The translations under genes and the position numbers were made by a program. The notes below the pieces were generated by a model that saw only the letters and a program-made list of their open reading frames with translations, made no database searches and was not told the origin of the DNA. Of a stretch of DNA of 51,697 nt, positions 24,316 to 33,676 are shown one piece after another. Each line of letters starts with the position of its first letter. The first letter of the stretch is position 1. Origin of the DNA: Bacillota bacterium (GTDB lineage Bacteria; Bacillota; Clostridia; Lachnospirales; Lachnospiraceae); contig JAEZUM010000018.1 in assembly GCA_023421075.1 (NCBI GenBank), positions 1-51,697 on the forward strand, written 5' to 3'.

Positions 24316-25878
24316 TTATTCAATCACCAGATTCTTCGTCGAGTCTTCATCAATCTCAAATTTCCCCTGTTCAAAGGAGGTGATCTTCTCACCCAGAATC
24401 TCCAGATTGCGGATTGTAATATCTTCTACGGTATGGGATTCATCATAACCCTGTATTCTGGAGCTGTGAAATCTACCATACAATACCTTAACTCCGTCTA
24501 TTAAGACATTGCGAATCTGCCCACGTTCCTTCGTAGTAGACCAATTCGTACTCTGTGCAATATTGAAATCAATCAGGTAGGGAATTTCTTCTCCGTCACC
24601 GGAACCCATCTGTGCATTCTCAACAATGATATTCTTGAAGGTAATATCGGTGATTAAAGCATCATCCGCGTTATGTACGGAGATTACAGGCTTATGAAAA
24701 TTATTGAGTACCGTAATATTCTCGAAGGTAATCTCACTAAGGGTTGCATTTTCCTTCTTTCCCTTATTGGTCTCATAGCCGATCTCCATAGATTGGGCCA
24801 AGTCAGTCCATAGCTGATTATCCTTAAAGGTAATGTTCTTTGAATCACCTGTATAGTTCTTGACCACCAGTGAGTCATCCCAGCTTCGAACAAAACAGTT
24901 TTGCACCGTATAATTCTCACAGGATTGTAAGGTAATTCCATCTCCGTTTGGTCTGGAGGATATAATTCGAATTCCATCAATCAATGCATTCTTGGAGGTA
25001 CTGGCGGAACAAACCCAGGCATTGGGATTAAGTATGGTTACGTCTCTGATCTCAATTCCATCACAGAAGTCGAATTTTAATGGAACCAGTGCGGATTTAC
25101 CCTGCCACCCTTCAAAGGTGGATCCATCGATGATCCCGCGTCCTATTACCTTGACATTCCCGGTATAATTCGATTGAACTACACCGTGGACTACGGCTCC
25201 GCCTGCAATATAAAGGGTCTGGTTATCTTCCAGCATGATGGAATCAATATTCCATTCACCCGGACCGATATAAACTACATTTTCATCTCCCTCCTTGGGA
25301 GCATCCGTCTCCGGTGGGTTGGTGAAGATATGCAGAGCCCGGGAAGGCGAGTCATTAAAGGTCAATGTGTAATTGTCCTGTTCGGTAACGGTAAAGGATA
25401 CTGTATGTGCTTCCTTATCAATCACAGGCTCGATGCCATAGCTGAGCGGACTGAGCTTAACTGACTTAAGATCAATATCCGGTACGGTAACAACAATATT
25501 GGCATTCCCTTCGAAGTCAAAATAAGTAATCGGTGTACGTGATTGGGTAGGCAGATAATCAGGAAACCAAACACGGTTATGATTTACATTCGTATCATAT
25601 ACATAACTGTCATATCCATTCACACTTACTTGGGTATCTGTACAGTGCATAAGAGACAAATCTCGTCCCAATTCGTTCGTTGTCTTTAAATCATCGGAGG
25701 TAGCATCCTTCAGTGATGTAGGGCCTTCATATAATATAAGCTTAGACGCGCTCATATCCGTCATGGCACTAACCTCCTCCAGGCGCTTTTGTATCCGCTG
25801 ATATCCCCATAAGCCTCCTATAAGTAACAGGATCACCAGCACCCATTCTGTAATTGTAAGAATCAATTTCTTCTCCAT
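24316..25878 (-). CDS. Membrane-anchored beta-helix glycoside hydrolase-like protein (GH28/GH49-like)
   Basis: A 520-residue protein with one N-terminal membrane segment (about 6-25). It has an N-terminal beta domain and, from residue 200, a right-handed parallel beta-helix with repeated strand units (VVYIGPGEWNIDSIMLED, TLYIAGGAVVHGVV, VKVIGRGIIDG). Acidic residues at D313 (NGDGI) and D334/D335 (WDDS) line up with the catalytic aspartates of GH28 and of the related GH49 dextranases, while the GH28 RIK motif is not seen. The alpha-glucoside context favours an alpha-glucan substrate, but pectin-like substrates are possible. The ATG has GAGGAGG. It sits between pgmB (15 bases away) and the discoidin gene. 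Confidence 0.7.
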   Translation of the reverse strand: MEKKLILTITEWVLVILLLIGGLWGYQRIQKRLEEVSAMTDMSASKLILYEGPTSLKDATSDDLKTTNELGRDLSLMHCTDTQVSVNGYDSYVYDTNVNHNRVWFPDYLPTQSRTPITYFDFEGNANIVVTVPDIDLKSVKLSPLSYGIEPVIDKEAHTVSFTVTEQDNYTLTFNDSPSRALHIFTNPPETDAPKEGDENVVYIGPGEWNIDSIMLEDNQTLYIAGGAVVHGVVQSNYTGNVKVIGRGIIDGSTFEGWQGKSALVPLKFDFCDGIEIRDVTILNPNAWVCSASTSKNALIDGIRIISSRPNGDGITLQSCENYTVQNCFVRSWDDSLVVKNYTGDSKNITFKDNQLWTDLAQSMEIGYETNKGKKENATLSEITFENITVLNNFHKPVISVHNADDALITDITFKNIIVENAQMGSGDGEEIPYLIDFNIAQSTNWSTTKERGQIRNVLIDGVKVLYGRFHSSRIQGYDESHTVEDITIRNLEILGEKITSFEQGKFEIDEDSTKNLVIE

Positions 25879-25893
25879 ATTTGTTACCTCCTC

Positions 25894-26544
25894 TTAATGC
25901 TTCAATAAACTTTCCCAATCAATTTCACACTGAAAGCCCGCTACCGCATGATCCGCTCCTAACTTCTCATATTCCGTTCCCACTCCCAGAGATCTCATTC
26001 CTGCTGCCTTCGCAGCCACAATTCCTGCCACCGAGTCTTCCACTACAAGACATTCCTTTGCCTTCAACCCCAGCTTCTTCGCAGCAATCAGAAATACCTC
26101 CGGGTCAGGCTTGGATCTGGTAATATCCAACCCACAGCTGACCTGGTCGATGTACGGCTCCAACCCGGTTCGTTTTAGGATTAACGGTGTATTCTTACTA
26201 ACCGAACCGACACCGACTAAGATGCCCTTGCCACGAAGCAATTCAAGTGTTGGAACCACATTAACCAATACCGCCTCATCGGATAATTCCTGCAGCAACT
26301 CCACATAATAGCTGTTCTTGCGCTCTGCAAGTACCGCTTTCTCTGCTTCCGAATAGATCCTCGTTCCCTTACCAAGAACCACCTCCAGTGATTCCATCCT
26401 GCTAACCCCTTTCTGTCTCTGATTATCCTCACGGTTGAACTCATCAATCCCCAATTCCTCGGCCAAACGTTTCCAGGCATTATAATGTAACTCGTCGGTG
26501 GAGACTAATACTCCATCCAGATCGAAAATCACTCCCTTAATCAT
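25894..26544 (-). CDS. pgmB: Beta-phosphoglucomutase (HAD superfamily)
   Basis: Converts beta-glucose 1-phosphate to glucose 6-phosphate, so it completes the pathway of inverting alpha-glucoside phosphorylases. The 216-residue protein begins MIKGVIFDLDGVLVSTDELH, with nucleophile D8 and general acid D10. HAD motif II is GVGSVSKN, and motifs III and IV are SKPDPEVF and VVEDSVAGI. The cap region contains KGVSRMESLEVVL. The chosen start at 26544 has AAGGAG upstream; a longer reading to 26598 lacks a ribosome site. Its operon diverges from lacI. The two GH65 phosphorylases nearby make the assignment coherent. Confidence 0.93.
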   Translation of the reverse strand: MIKGVIFDLDGVLVSTDELHYNAWKRLAEELGIDEFNREDNQRQKGVSRMESLEVVLGKGTRIYSEAEKAVLAERKNSYYVELLQELSDEAVLVNVVPTLELLRGKGILVGVGSVSKNTPLILKRTGLEPYIDQVSCGLDITRSKPDPEVFLIAAKKLGLKAKECLVVEDSVAGIVAAKAAGMRSLGVGTEYEKLGADHAVAGFQCEIDWESLLKH

Positions 26545-26809
26545 ATTAATTGCTCTCCTTATTCTGTGCACATCACATATTCTGTGGCACTTTTTCACTT
26601 TTTTCTATCCGCTATGTTATTACCAAATCTTTATCCTCTTGGTGTGTTTTGTTATGGTTCACTCCCATTACAAGATATAATCAAATGAATACGATCAATG
26701 ATTTTCCAATCGGACTCGTATTATCATCTTTGGTTGGGGCATGAACAGTATCTAGTTGCTTTCTTATAAAATATTTATCTTGTGATATCTGTACATTTTG
26801 AAATCCTTA

Positions 26810-26843
26810 TGCTAAACTAGAGTACAGAAGTTTAACATTAAAC
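26810..26843 (+). promoter_or_regulatory. lacI promoter with overlapping operator
   Basis: TG (26810-26811) plus TAAACT (26813-26818) forms an extended -10, with a weak TGTACA -35 at 26790-26795. GTTTAACATTAAAC at 26830-26843 is an inverted repeat of GTTTAA and TTAAAC around CA, just after the predicted start. It resembles the operators at 37110 and 37174 and implies autoregulation. The interval 26545-26790 shows no clear operator for pgmB. Confidence 0.55.
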
Positions 26844-26864
26844 CTATGAGAAAGGAACGTAAAA

Positions 26865-27878
26865 ATGTCTACGATTAAAGATATTGCTAATGCGGTCGGA
26901 GTAAGCTGTACCACGGTTTCTAACGTAATCCACGGCCGTGCAGGTCGCGTATCTGCAGAAACCATAGCACTAATTAACGATGCGATTGACAGATTAGGAT
27001 ATGTCCCGAATATGTCCGCACGTTCTTTAGTTTCCAGTTCCTCGAAGGTGATCGGAATGATCAGCCACTTAACCGCGAATACGAAGGAGACTATCATCGA
27101 GGACCCCTTTCATTCCGCTTTTATCGGATCCATTGAAAAAACCCTGCGGGAAAACGGATATTATCTGATGCTGCGAGCTGTTGAGACTACTGCAGATCTG
27201 TCCGCCTTCCTCCGTAATTGGAATGTGGATGGTCTCTTTTTCACCGGTGTATTTGAAGACGAATTCTACTATACCCTTAAGGATTTAAATATTCCTATTG
27301 TATTGATTGATAGCTATGTACCACACTCTGACATGTGCAATGTCGGACTGGAGGACTATCAGGGTGGCTACTGTGCAACCAAGTACTTAATTGACCGTGG
27401 CCATCGAAGTGTTGCCTTTGCCTCTCCTCCGATCAAAGTCAAAGGAGTAGTATCCGAGCGTTTTCGCGGATACCGGGATGCCTTAAATGAAGCCTCCCTT
27501 CCCTTCAATCAGGAACTCGTCTTTGAACAGGAGCTTGATACTGAAACGACGATTAATTTGGGTAGACATCTCTCAACCCGGGATGATATCACTGCAGTAT
27601 TTGCAACAGCCGATATTCTTGCTGCCGGTATCATGGCAGGAATACAACAATCCGGTAAGAGTGTTCCTGAAGATATCTCTGTCATCGGCTTCGATGATAT
27701 TAACCTATGTCGATTAACCTCACCCACCTTAACGACTGTCCATCAGGATGCTCCTCTAAAAGGTAAGCTGGCAGTTAATTTTCTCATTGATATGCTGGAT
27801 AAGAATCCGCTAAAGGAACGTGAGATTATTCTACCGATCAACTTAGTCGAACGAGAAAGTGTAAAATACATTTCATAG
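26865..27878 (+). CDS. LacI family transcriptional regulator of the alpha-glucoside locus
   Basis: A 337-residue regulator. The N-terminal helix-turn-helix and hinge read STIKDIANAVGVSCTTVSNV, then VSAETIALINDAIDRLGYVP with NMSARSL. The remainder is the periplasmic-binding-protein-like sensor (VIGMIS at about 62, GLFFTG, VLIDSYVP, DISVIGFDDINLCRLTSPTL near 270-290, TTVHQD). It has an AAAGGA ribosome site. It is divergent from the pgmB operon and convergent with the GH65 operon. Operator-like sequences are found at its own promoter, at the promoter at 37102-37130, and inside the binding-protein gene. The inducer is probably an imported disaccharide or a product of its phosphorolysis. Confidence 0.92.
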   Translation: MSTIKDIANAVGVSCTTVSNVIHGRAGRVSAETIALINDAIDRLGYVPNMSARSLVSSSSKVIGMISHLTANTKETIIEDPFHSAFIGSIEKTLRENGYYLMLRAVETTADLSAFLRNWNVDGLFFTGVFEDEFYYTLKDLNIPIVLIDSYVPHSDMCNVGLEDYQGGYCATKYLIDRGHRSVAFASPPIKVKGVVSERFRGYRDALNEASLPFNQELVFEQELDTETTINLGRHLSTRDDITAVFATADILAAGIMAGIQQSGKSVPEDISVIGFDDINLCRLTSPTLTTVHQDAPLKGKLAVNFLIDMLDKNPLKEREIILPINLVERESVKYIS

Positions 27879-27970
27879 CTTAATATTACTCTTTTAACAC
27901 TTCATCTGGTTTGATGTTATAAAAAAGCGATAATCATATTTAGCGTTGTAATATGAATAAAATTAAAAGT

Positions 27971-28027
27971 AGGAAGACGGATTTGCTTTCCCTATTTCAC
28001 TGTATGAGGGGAGCTTTCCGTCTTCCT
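27971..28027 (-). terminator. Terminator of the GH65 operon
   Basis: AGGAAGACGGA (27971-27981) pairs with TCCGTCTTCCT (28017-28027), with further pairing inside. On the minus strand a T-rich tract (ACTTTTAATTTTATT) follows. Confidence 0.75.
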
Positions 28028-28078
28028 TCCTATGTTTCATCTGTTAATACCGCTCCAAATTCTAACGTTTATGTAATC

Positions 28079-30349
28079 TTATCTCCTGATTACTCTCCCC
28101 AGATTGGTTATTCTGCTTTGCTCTCCGATGATCTCTACCCGGTGTAGCTCCTCCCGATATACCACCTGGAAGCTGAGGCTATTCCAGCCCGAAGGAAGAC
28201 AGGCCTTCGCTTTCAATACTCCATTTTCCACATGAAGCCCGGCAAAGCCTTCGATGGCAGTCATATAAGCTCCGCCTGAGGCTGCAGGATGAGTGCCTCC
28301 GATATAGATTAACCCGGCCCACTCCTTGCCCTTTCCACTTATATCGGATAATGCCGATTTCATAAAGAAGGGATAGGCTTTATCCGGCATATGGCATTTG
28401 CAGGCAAGAATCGCATACATACAGGCACTCAGAGACGACCCATGCTCTGTCCTTGGTTCATAATAGTCCCAGTTCTGTAACAGGATGTCCTCCGGATAAT
28501 CCTGTGAGAACAAATTCAGCATGGTTACCACATCCGCCTGTTTAATCACCTTGGTGTGTGTTGCTATACCATAAGCACCACCCCAGTACTCCTTCTCATG
28601 AAGCAGTCTGCCCTTAAGTTCCTCGATACTGACCTCTTCCAATTGAAAATACCCATCAAATTGTTCAATAATTCCACTTTCCTTATCCGGCGCAGGGAGG
28701 AACAGCTTCTCAGATGCATCCACATACCGTTTCAATAATAAATCGATCGGATAGTTTAAGGCTAACCGTTCCTTCAACACTTTGTCCTTCCCGGTTATCT
28801 CAGTAAGTACCTGAAGCGCACTGTCGAAGGTAAATTTCGCCATTCGATTGGTATATGCATTATTGTTAACTCTCTCGTGATATTCATCCGGGCCGATCAC
28901 ATCATGAAGCTCGTAACCTTCTCCATTCACCTTTTTCACAAGAAGATCATAATAGAAACCGGCACATTCTAAGATAACCTCTGCGCCACCCTCCCTTAAC
29001 AACTCATTGCTTCCGGTATAATTGGTATAGCGCATAATACCATGGACGATGGCTGCACTGATATGAATTTGTTTATCCTTGAAATAGGTACGCATCTGTC
29101 TTCCGGTAAAAACATCGGTTACATTATAATCCGAGCAGGCATCATAGCCTCCCTCCTGACTTTCCCAGGCGTAAAATGCTCCCTCGTAACCATAGTATTT
29201 TGCTTTCCTCTTCGCACCCTCCAGTGTATCAATACGATATTTCAGCAAAGTCTTCGCTACGGAAGGCTCGGTAAACAGGAAGAAATCCAGCATGAACATC
29301 TCGGTATCCCAGAATACGGCACCCTTATAGGTCTGCCCGGATAAGCCTCTTGCAGCGATGGACAGATGATTCGTATGCCTGGGTGCAATGCAATGCAAAT
29401 GGTAAAGGGAATAATTCAAAGCCTCCATGGCTTCTTCATCCCCATCAATTATCACCTCTGAGATACTCCATAATCTCTCCCACCTGTCTTTATGCAGAGC
29501 GAGTGCTTCCTGATAGCCGGATTCCTTTGTTCTTAGAACCAGCTGCTGTGCCTCCTCAAGATGTGCTTTACTATCTTTACTGGTGTATACGCTGATGTAT
29601 TTGTATAGATGATACGTAATCCCTGCTTTCACGGGAACGGAAAGCTTTCGAAGGATTCTCCTATCCTCCTTGATAATCTCCTGTGATGTTGGTGCATCGA
29701 TATCAATCGCATCACAGACGGATACCCGGTCCTTGCTTTCATGCGTAATAGCGACCATGCTTAGAAGCAGCTCTGTTCCACGGCAATCAAGTTCAGCACG
29801 AAAATCTTGTCCGGACTTTATATTGCTAACAGATCCACTCCCAGTATCTGACCTTATTTCATCATAATGCGGTCCGTTAATATCCCATACTCTGCCATCA
29901 ATGCCCGTGTAAAGAAATATCTCTGTATCCTTCTCAACAGTAAACGTATACTTCATGCAGATCAGATGCTTTTCCTCCATGGATGCAAAGCGTTCGACCT
30001 GTACCTCCAGTTTACCGGAGGCAGTATTCCAAATCGTATTGCACTCGAATATTCCGTGTCGATAATTCAAAGCCAGCCGGTGCTCTGTCGGTGCAACCTC
30101 CGGTAAGCGATATGCTATACCATTCAATTCCAGGTAAGTAAATAATCCGTTCGGCGCATTCAAGGGTTCTCTCCAACCATCACCGACTTGATCATAGATT
30201 CCGGCCAGATTTACTGCAACAAACTGGTCTCTCTCATATTCCGGAAGCGTGCCTCGAAGCCCCATATAGCCGTTACCGACAAGAAATTTATTCCCATTTG
30301 AGGTAATATAATCCGGTGCAAAGCCCGTCTCTTCAATCCTCCAATTCAT
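28079..30349 (-). CDS. GH65 inverting alpha-disaccharide phosphorylase (nigerose/maltose-type group)
   Basis: Uses phosphate to split an alpha-linked glucosyl disaccharide and releases beta-glucose 1-phosphate. The start at 30349 has GGAGG six bases upstream; a longer reading to 30373 lacks one. Counting from that longer reading, the general acid is E497 in VIGPDEYHERVNNNAYTN. Other landmarks are GNGYMGLRG near the N terminus, FWDTEMF (about 354-360) and phosphate-site glycines and serines near the C terminus (THPAASGG). The N-terminal segment resembles nigerose and maltose phosphorylases, but specificity within GH65 cannot be fixed by eye. It is the last gene of the import operon. A short hairpin lies between it and the other GH65 gene. 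Confidence 0.88.
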   Translation of the reverse strand: MNWRIEETGFAPDYITSNGNKFLVGNGYMGLRGTLPEYERDQFVAVNLAGIYDQVGDGWREPLNAPNGLFTYLELNGIAYRLPEVAPTEHRLALNYRHGIFECNTIWNTASGKLEVQVERFASMEEKHLICMKYTFTVEKDTEIFLYTGIDGRVWDINGPHYDEIRSDTGSGSVSNIKSGQDFRAELDCRGTELLLSMVAITHESKDRVSVCDAIDIDAPTSQEIIKEDRRILRKLSVPVKAGITYHLYKYISVYTSKDSKAHLEEAQQLVLRTKESGYQEALALHKDRWERLWSISEVIIDGDEEAMEALNYSLYHLHCIAPRHTNHLSIAARGLSGQTYKGAVFWDTEMFMLDFFLFTEPSVAKTLLKYRIDTLEGAKRKAKYYGYEGAFYAWESQEGGYDACSDYNVTDVFTGRQMRTYFKDKQIHISAAIVHGIMRYTNYTGSNELLREGGAEVILECAGFYYDLLVKKVNGEGYELHDVIGPDEYHERVNNNAYTNRMAKFTFDSALQVLTEITGKDKVLKERLALNYPIDLLLKRYVDASEKLFLPAPDKESGIIEQFDGYFQLEEVSIEELKGRLLHEKEYWGGAYGIATHTKVIKQADVVTMLNLFSQDYPEDILLQNWDYYEPRTEHGSSLSACMYAILACKCHMPDKAYPFFMKSALSDISGKGKEWAGLIYIGGTHPAASGGAYMTAIEGFAGLHVENGVLKAKACLPSGWNSLSFQVVYREELHRVEIIGEQSRITNLGRVIRR

Positions 30350-30408
30350 CCCATACCTCCATTCTTCCGGCATTTATAAGAAAGGTTATCTCCACACTTT
30401 CTTATCAA

Positions 30409-30440
30409 AGTCCGATCAGTACTCCTATCTATGTCGGACT
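30409..30440 (-). other. Hairpin between the two GH65 genes
   Basis: AGTCCGA (30409-30415) pairs with TCGGACT (30434-30440), overlapping the stop codon of the upstream GH65 gene. There is no T-run, so it is more likely an mRNA processing or stability element than a terminator. Confidence 0.4.
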
Positions 30441-32739
30441 ATGCTTCCTTCGGTATTGCAAGAGTAACCTTTTCATAGCCTAAGGTAACCGGTCTGTCAT
30501 AGATCCTTATTCCAATTTGAGTACCGTGAAGAGTACAAAAGCTTGCTTCTTTTTGATTGACTTCTACTAATATTACATCATTTTTATAATGAATTCGGTA
30601 GGAATAAGCATTCCAGGCTTCCGGAATGGAGGGTGCAAAGCTTAATCTCTCCTGATCCGAACGCATTCCACCAAAGCCGTAGACAATATTCATCCAGGCC
30701 GCCGCGATGGAGGTAGTATGTAAGCCCTCAGCGGTATTTCGATTATAATTATCTAAGTCCATTCTGGTTGCAAAGCCAAAGAATTTATAAGCTTCCTCGT
30801 ATTTTTGTATCTGAGCCGCCAGAATAGAATGCACTGAGGGGGATAGCGAACTCTCATGAATGCATCTAGGTTCATAGAATTCATAATTTTTAAGTAACTG
30901 CTCCTTGGTGAAATGTCCGTTATACAATAACATCATCATCAGGACATCGGGCTGCTTAATCATATCATTTCGATAGATACGGTCATAACTCCAATGATGA
31001 TAGAGAGGAAAATCCTCCACCGGTATCTGATCAACGTCAATATGAGGCAGTGTAAAATATCCCTCATGCTGTTCAAACAACATCGTTTTCTCATCATAAG
31101 GAATGTACATATTCTCTGAGATCACCTTCCAATTGGTGCTTTCCTCATCAGACAGCTGATATTCCTGCCTCATCCTTTCATAAGCTTTACTGTCCTTATT
31201 CCGTAATCGATCCAGGACCTCCAGCGTATATTCCAGGGTTACCTTACCCATGAAGTTTGTATAACAGTTATGATTCACCATCATCTGAAACTCATCCGGA
31301 CCCATGACACCATAATAACCATACCTGGAATGATCTGCATTCCAGTCACCACGGCTTGCCAGCATTCGGCTGATTTCAATTAAGATCGGAAGACCGGTGG
31401 TAAAGACAAACTCTTCCTCCTTGGTTACAGCTTCAAAATGCTTGATACCATAAGCAACCGCAGTAGAGGCCTGTAATTGCAGGCTGGCATGCTGCCATAG
31501 GCTGCAGCACTCTCTTCCGCTGATGGTAGCAATGGGATAGAAGGCACCCTCACAGTCCAAGGCCCGAGCTCTTTCCTTCGCCTGCGGTAGTGTCAGATTA
31601 CGAAATTCCAACAGATGCTTTGCAGCTTCTACATTATTGAAGATATAAAAGGGCAGGCAATAGGTCTCTGTATCCCAGAAGGTATTACCACTATAAGCCT
31701 CTCCGGTAAGACCTTTCGCTCCGATGATTGTTCCACGGTCAGCGCCGTGATAGGTCTGATGCATCTGAAAGATACAATAACGTATCCCTTGTTGGTTTAG
31801 TTCGTCACCATCAATCACGATATCTGAATCCGCCCACATCTGATCCCACCAGGAAGCACTTTCTTCCTTCATCGCCGGGTAATGTAATCGTGGCAGAATC
31901 CCTGCTGCCTCAGTACATTTAACGTTAAATCTCTCACGGTCTGCCGCTGAATTATCCTTTCTTACTACATTCATTACCAATCTTGAGAAGGTGGTTGCTT
32001 CCCCTTCCTTTAGTGATAAGGTAAATTCCTTAAGCACTTTCTTCGACTCGATAATATCCTGTTCGGACAGCGCATTAGAGGTAAAATGACACAAGGAATA
32101 TACTGACTGTTCCGTATTCACGGTATTCGCCAAGATACTGCACCAGCCTTCTCCGCTCCTACTCTCTTCACCAGTCCATAGATTTTTACCTACCATATTA
32201 TGAGGCTGAGTAAAGTCAAGTCCGGCAGTGATTGTGATTGTTCCGCTAAAATTAAGGGGAGTTAAGGTTATTCTCTGTCCACCCAGCTGTGCCACCTTCA
32301 TGGACAAGAAGCGTTCGAATTCCAGTCTCAGTCTTCGTCCATCCTCCAGGATCCAATCATAGCTTCTGGTTAGCACTCCGTTTCGAAGATCCAAGGATCT
32401 CACAAAATTCTCTATCGTAGCCTCTGCAAAGCGGAGCTGCTCTGCTCCGATCTGAATTCTGGTATGTAACCAATCTACGGAATTCACCATGAATTCCGTC
32501 TTATCAATAATTCCCTTATAAGAGGAGCCTTCCGTCTTCACGGACTCATAGATTCCATTGAAATAGCTTCCGATCAGGCTCTCTCCCTGATATCCTTCTT
32601 CAAAATATCCTCTGATGCCCATATACTCGTTCCCTAGGGAGAATATCGATTCTGACACCTTTGAATATGCCGGATCAAAACCCTCTTCTATAATTCTCCA
32701 GGGGTCTGTAATATAATATTTATCTGCAATTTTAGCCAT
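30439..32739 (-). CDS. GH65 inverting alpha-glucoside phosphorylase (second paralogue)
   Basis: A 766-residue GH65 enzyme, clearly different from its neighbour. The general acid is E483 in GVMGPDEFQMMVNHNCYTN, where most GH65 enzymes have GPDEYHxxVxNNAYTN. The FWDTETYCLPF segment and a long conserved stretch (DCEGAFYPIATISGRECCSL) follow. I associate this form with the kojibiose / 1,2-alpha-glucosylglycerol / glucosyl-rhamnose side of the family, but that is recollection and not proof. The product would again be beta-glucose 1-phosphate. The ATG has GGAGG upstream. It lies 18 bases after the second permease gene and shares its transcript. Confidence 0.88.
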   Translation of the reverse strand: MAKIADKYYITDPWRIIEEGFDPAYSKVSESIFSLGNEYMGIRGYFEEGYQGESLIGSYFNGIYESVKTEGSSYKGIIDKTEFMVNSVDWLHTRIQIGAEQLRFAEATIENFVRSLDLRNGVLTRSYDWILEDGRRLRLEFERFLSMKVAQLGGQRITLTPLNFSGTITITAGLDFTQPHNMVGKNLWTGEESRSGEGWCSILANTVNTEQSVYSLCHFTSNALSEQDIIESKKVLKEFTLSLKEGEATTFSRLVMNVVRKDNSAADRERFNVKCTEAAGILPRLHYPAMKEESASWWDQMWADSDIVIDGDELNQQGIRYCIFQMHQTYHGADRGTIIGAKGLTGEAYSGNTFWDTETYCLPFYIFNNVEAAKHLLEFRNLTLPQAKERARALDCEGAFYPIATISGRECCSLWQHASLQLQASTAVAYGIKHFEAVTKEEEFVFTTGLPILIEISRMLASRGDWNADHSRYGYYGVMGPDEFQMMVNHNCYTNFMGKVTLEYTLEVLDRLRNKDSKAYERMRQEYQLSDEESTNWKVISENMYIPYDEKTMLFEQHEGYFTLPHIDVDQIPVEDFPLYHHWSYDRIYRNDMIKQPDVLMMMLLYNGHFTKEQLLKNYEFYEPRCIHESSLSPSVHSILAAQIQKYEEAYKFFGFATRMDLDNYNRNTAEGLHTTSIAAAWMNIVYGFGGMRSDQERLSFAPSIPEAWNAYSYRIHYKNDVILVEVNQKEASFCTLHGTQIGIRIYDRPVTLGYEKVTLAIPKEA

Positions 32740-32757
32740 TCTATGCCTCCAAGTTTC

Positions 32758-33636
32758 TTAGCCCTTTACTGCACCGGTAGTAGCACCTGCTGTAATCTGC
32801 TTCTGAAATAACGTAAATAAAATAATCGGTGGAATGATGGAAAACGCCACTGCACGCAGTATCTCTACATCAGTTGCATTGGAGGTACGGAACATAAACA
32901 AGCGTACCATAACCGTCTCCTTCGGTGATCCTCCCAGTACCAGATAGGGAAGCAGAAAGTCTGACCAAGCAGCATTCACCGTAAATATAGCAATAACCAT
33001 TACAATTGATTTTGATAATGGCAGAATAATCTGAAGAAAGGTCTGCAGTACACCGCAACCATCCAGTCTGGCAGCCTCTATAATTTCCTTCGGAAGTCCC
33101 TCAAAAAACTGTTTAAACATGACAACATAGAATGCATTCGCACCGGCTGCCAGCCATAAGGGAACATAGGATTGATTGAGTCCAATCCGGTTGATGTTAA
33201 CAAAAAGCGCAACCACGCTTGTGGTGGCCGGTATCAGTAACCCCCACATAACCAGTGTATACACAACCTTGTAACCTCTAGGGCGAAGAATTGCCAGACC
33301 ATATGCCAGTAAGCCGTTAAACAGCACAGAGCAAATAACACACCCGGCTACAACAATAAAGGAGTTGATATAAAATTTAACGAACTTCAAATCATTCCAG
33401 GTCTTAATATAGGTCTGAAGGTTGAAGCTCTTCGGTATAATGGTTGCTTCCTTACGAAATTCCGCTATATCCTTAAAGCTGGCTAGAAACACCCAGACCG
33501 TGGGGAACAGGGTAATAATGATCATGCCGATACAGGCTGCGAATATAAGGATACACAGAATTTTGTGTTTGATGGAACGCAGATCATAATACCTTATGGT
33601 TCCTTCTTCTTTTTCTAAATATTTATTAAAAAACAT
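32758..33636 (-). CDS. Carbohydrate ABC transporter permease, MalG type
   Basis: A 292-residue inner-membrane protein with about six membrane segments. The first is near residues 27-50 (ILCILIFAACIGMIIITLFP). The cytoplasmic coupling loop that contacts the ATPase is EIIEAARLDGCGVLQTFLQI, the EAA motif of CUT1 sugar importers, followed by ILPLSKS. It pairs with the MalF-type permease encoded 40 bases upstream and with the binding lipoprotein. No ATPase gene is in the cluster. In Firmicutes a shared MsmK-type ATPase often serves such systems. Confidence 0.92.
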   Translation of the reverse strand: MFFNKYLEKEEGTIRYYDLRSIKHKILCILIFAACIGMIIITLFPTVWVFLASFKDIAEFRKEATIIPKSFNLQTYIKTWNDLKFVKFYINSFIVVAGCVICSVLFNGLLAYGLAILRPRGYKVVYTLVMWGLLIPATTSVVALFVNINRIGLNQSYVPLWLAAGANAFYVVMFKQFFEGLPKEIIEAARLDGCGVLQTFLQIILPLSKSIVMVIAIFTVNAAWSDFLLPYLVLGGSPKETVMVRLFMFRTSNATDVEILRAVAFSIIPPIILFTLFQKQITAGATTGAVKG

Positions 33637-33676
33637 AATTCACCCGTGCCTTTCTTTGTCCTGAATGAACCAGGGA

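Noticed and set aside
26498..26744. Plus-strand ORFs of 60-64 residues upstream of lacI
   Set aside because: No ribosome sites, partly antisense to pgmB, and low-complexity hydrophobic composition.
27891..27935. Possible lacI terminator (AACAC...GATGTT followed by ATAAAAAAG)
   Set aside because: The stem is short and mismatched and the tail is A-rich on the plus strand, so it does not qualify.
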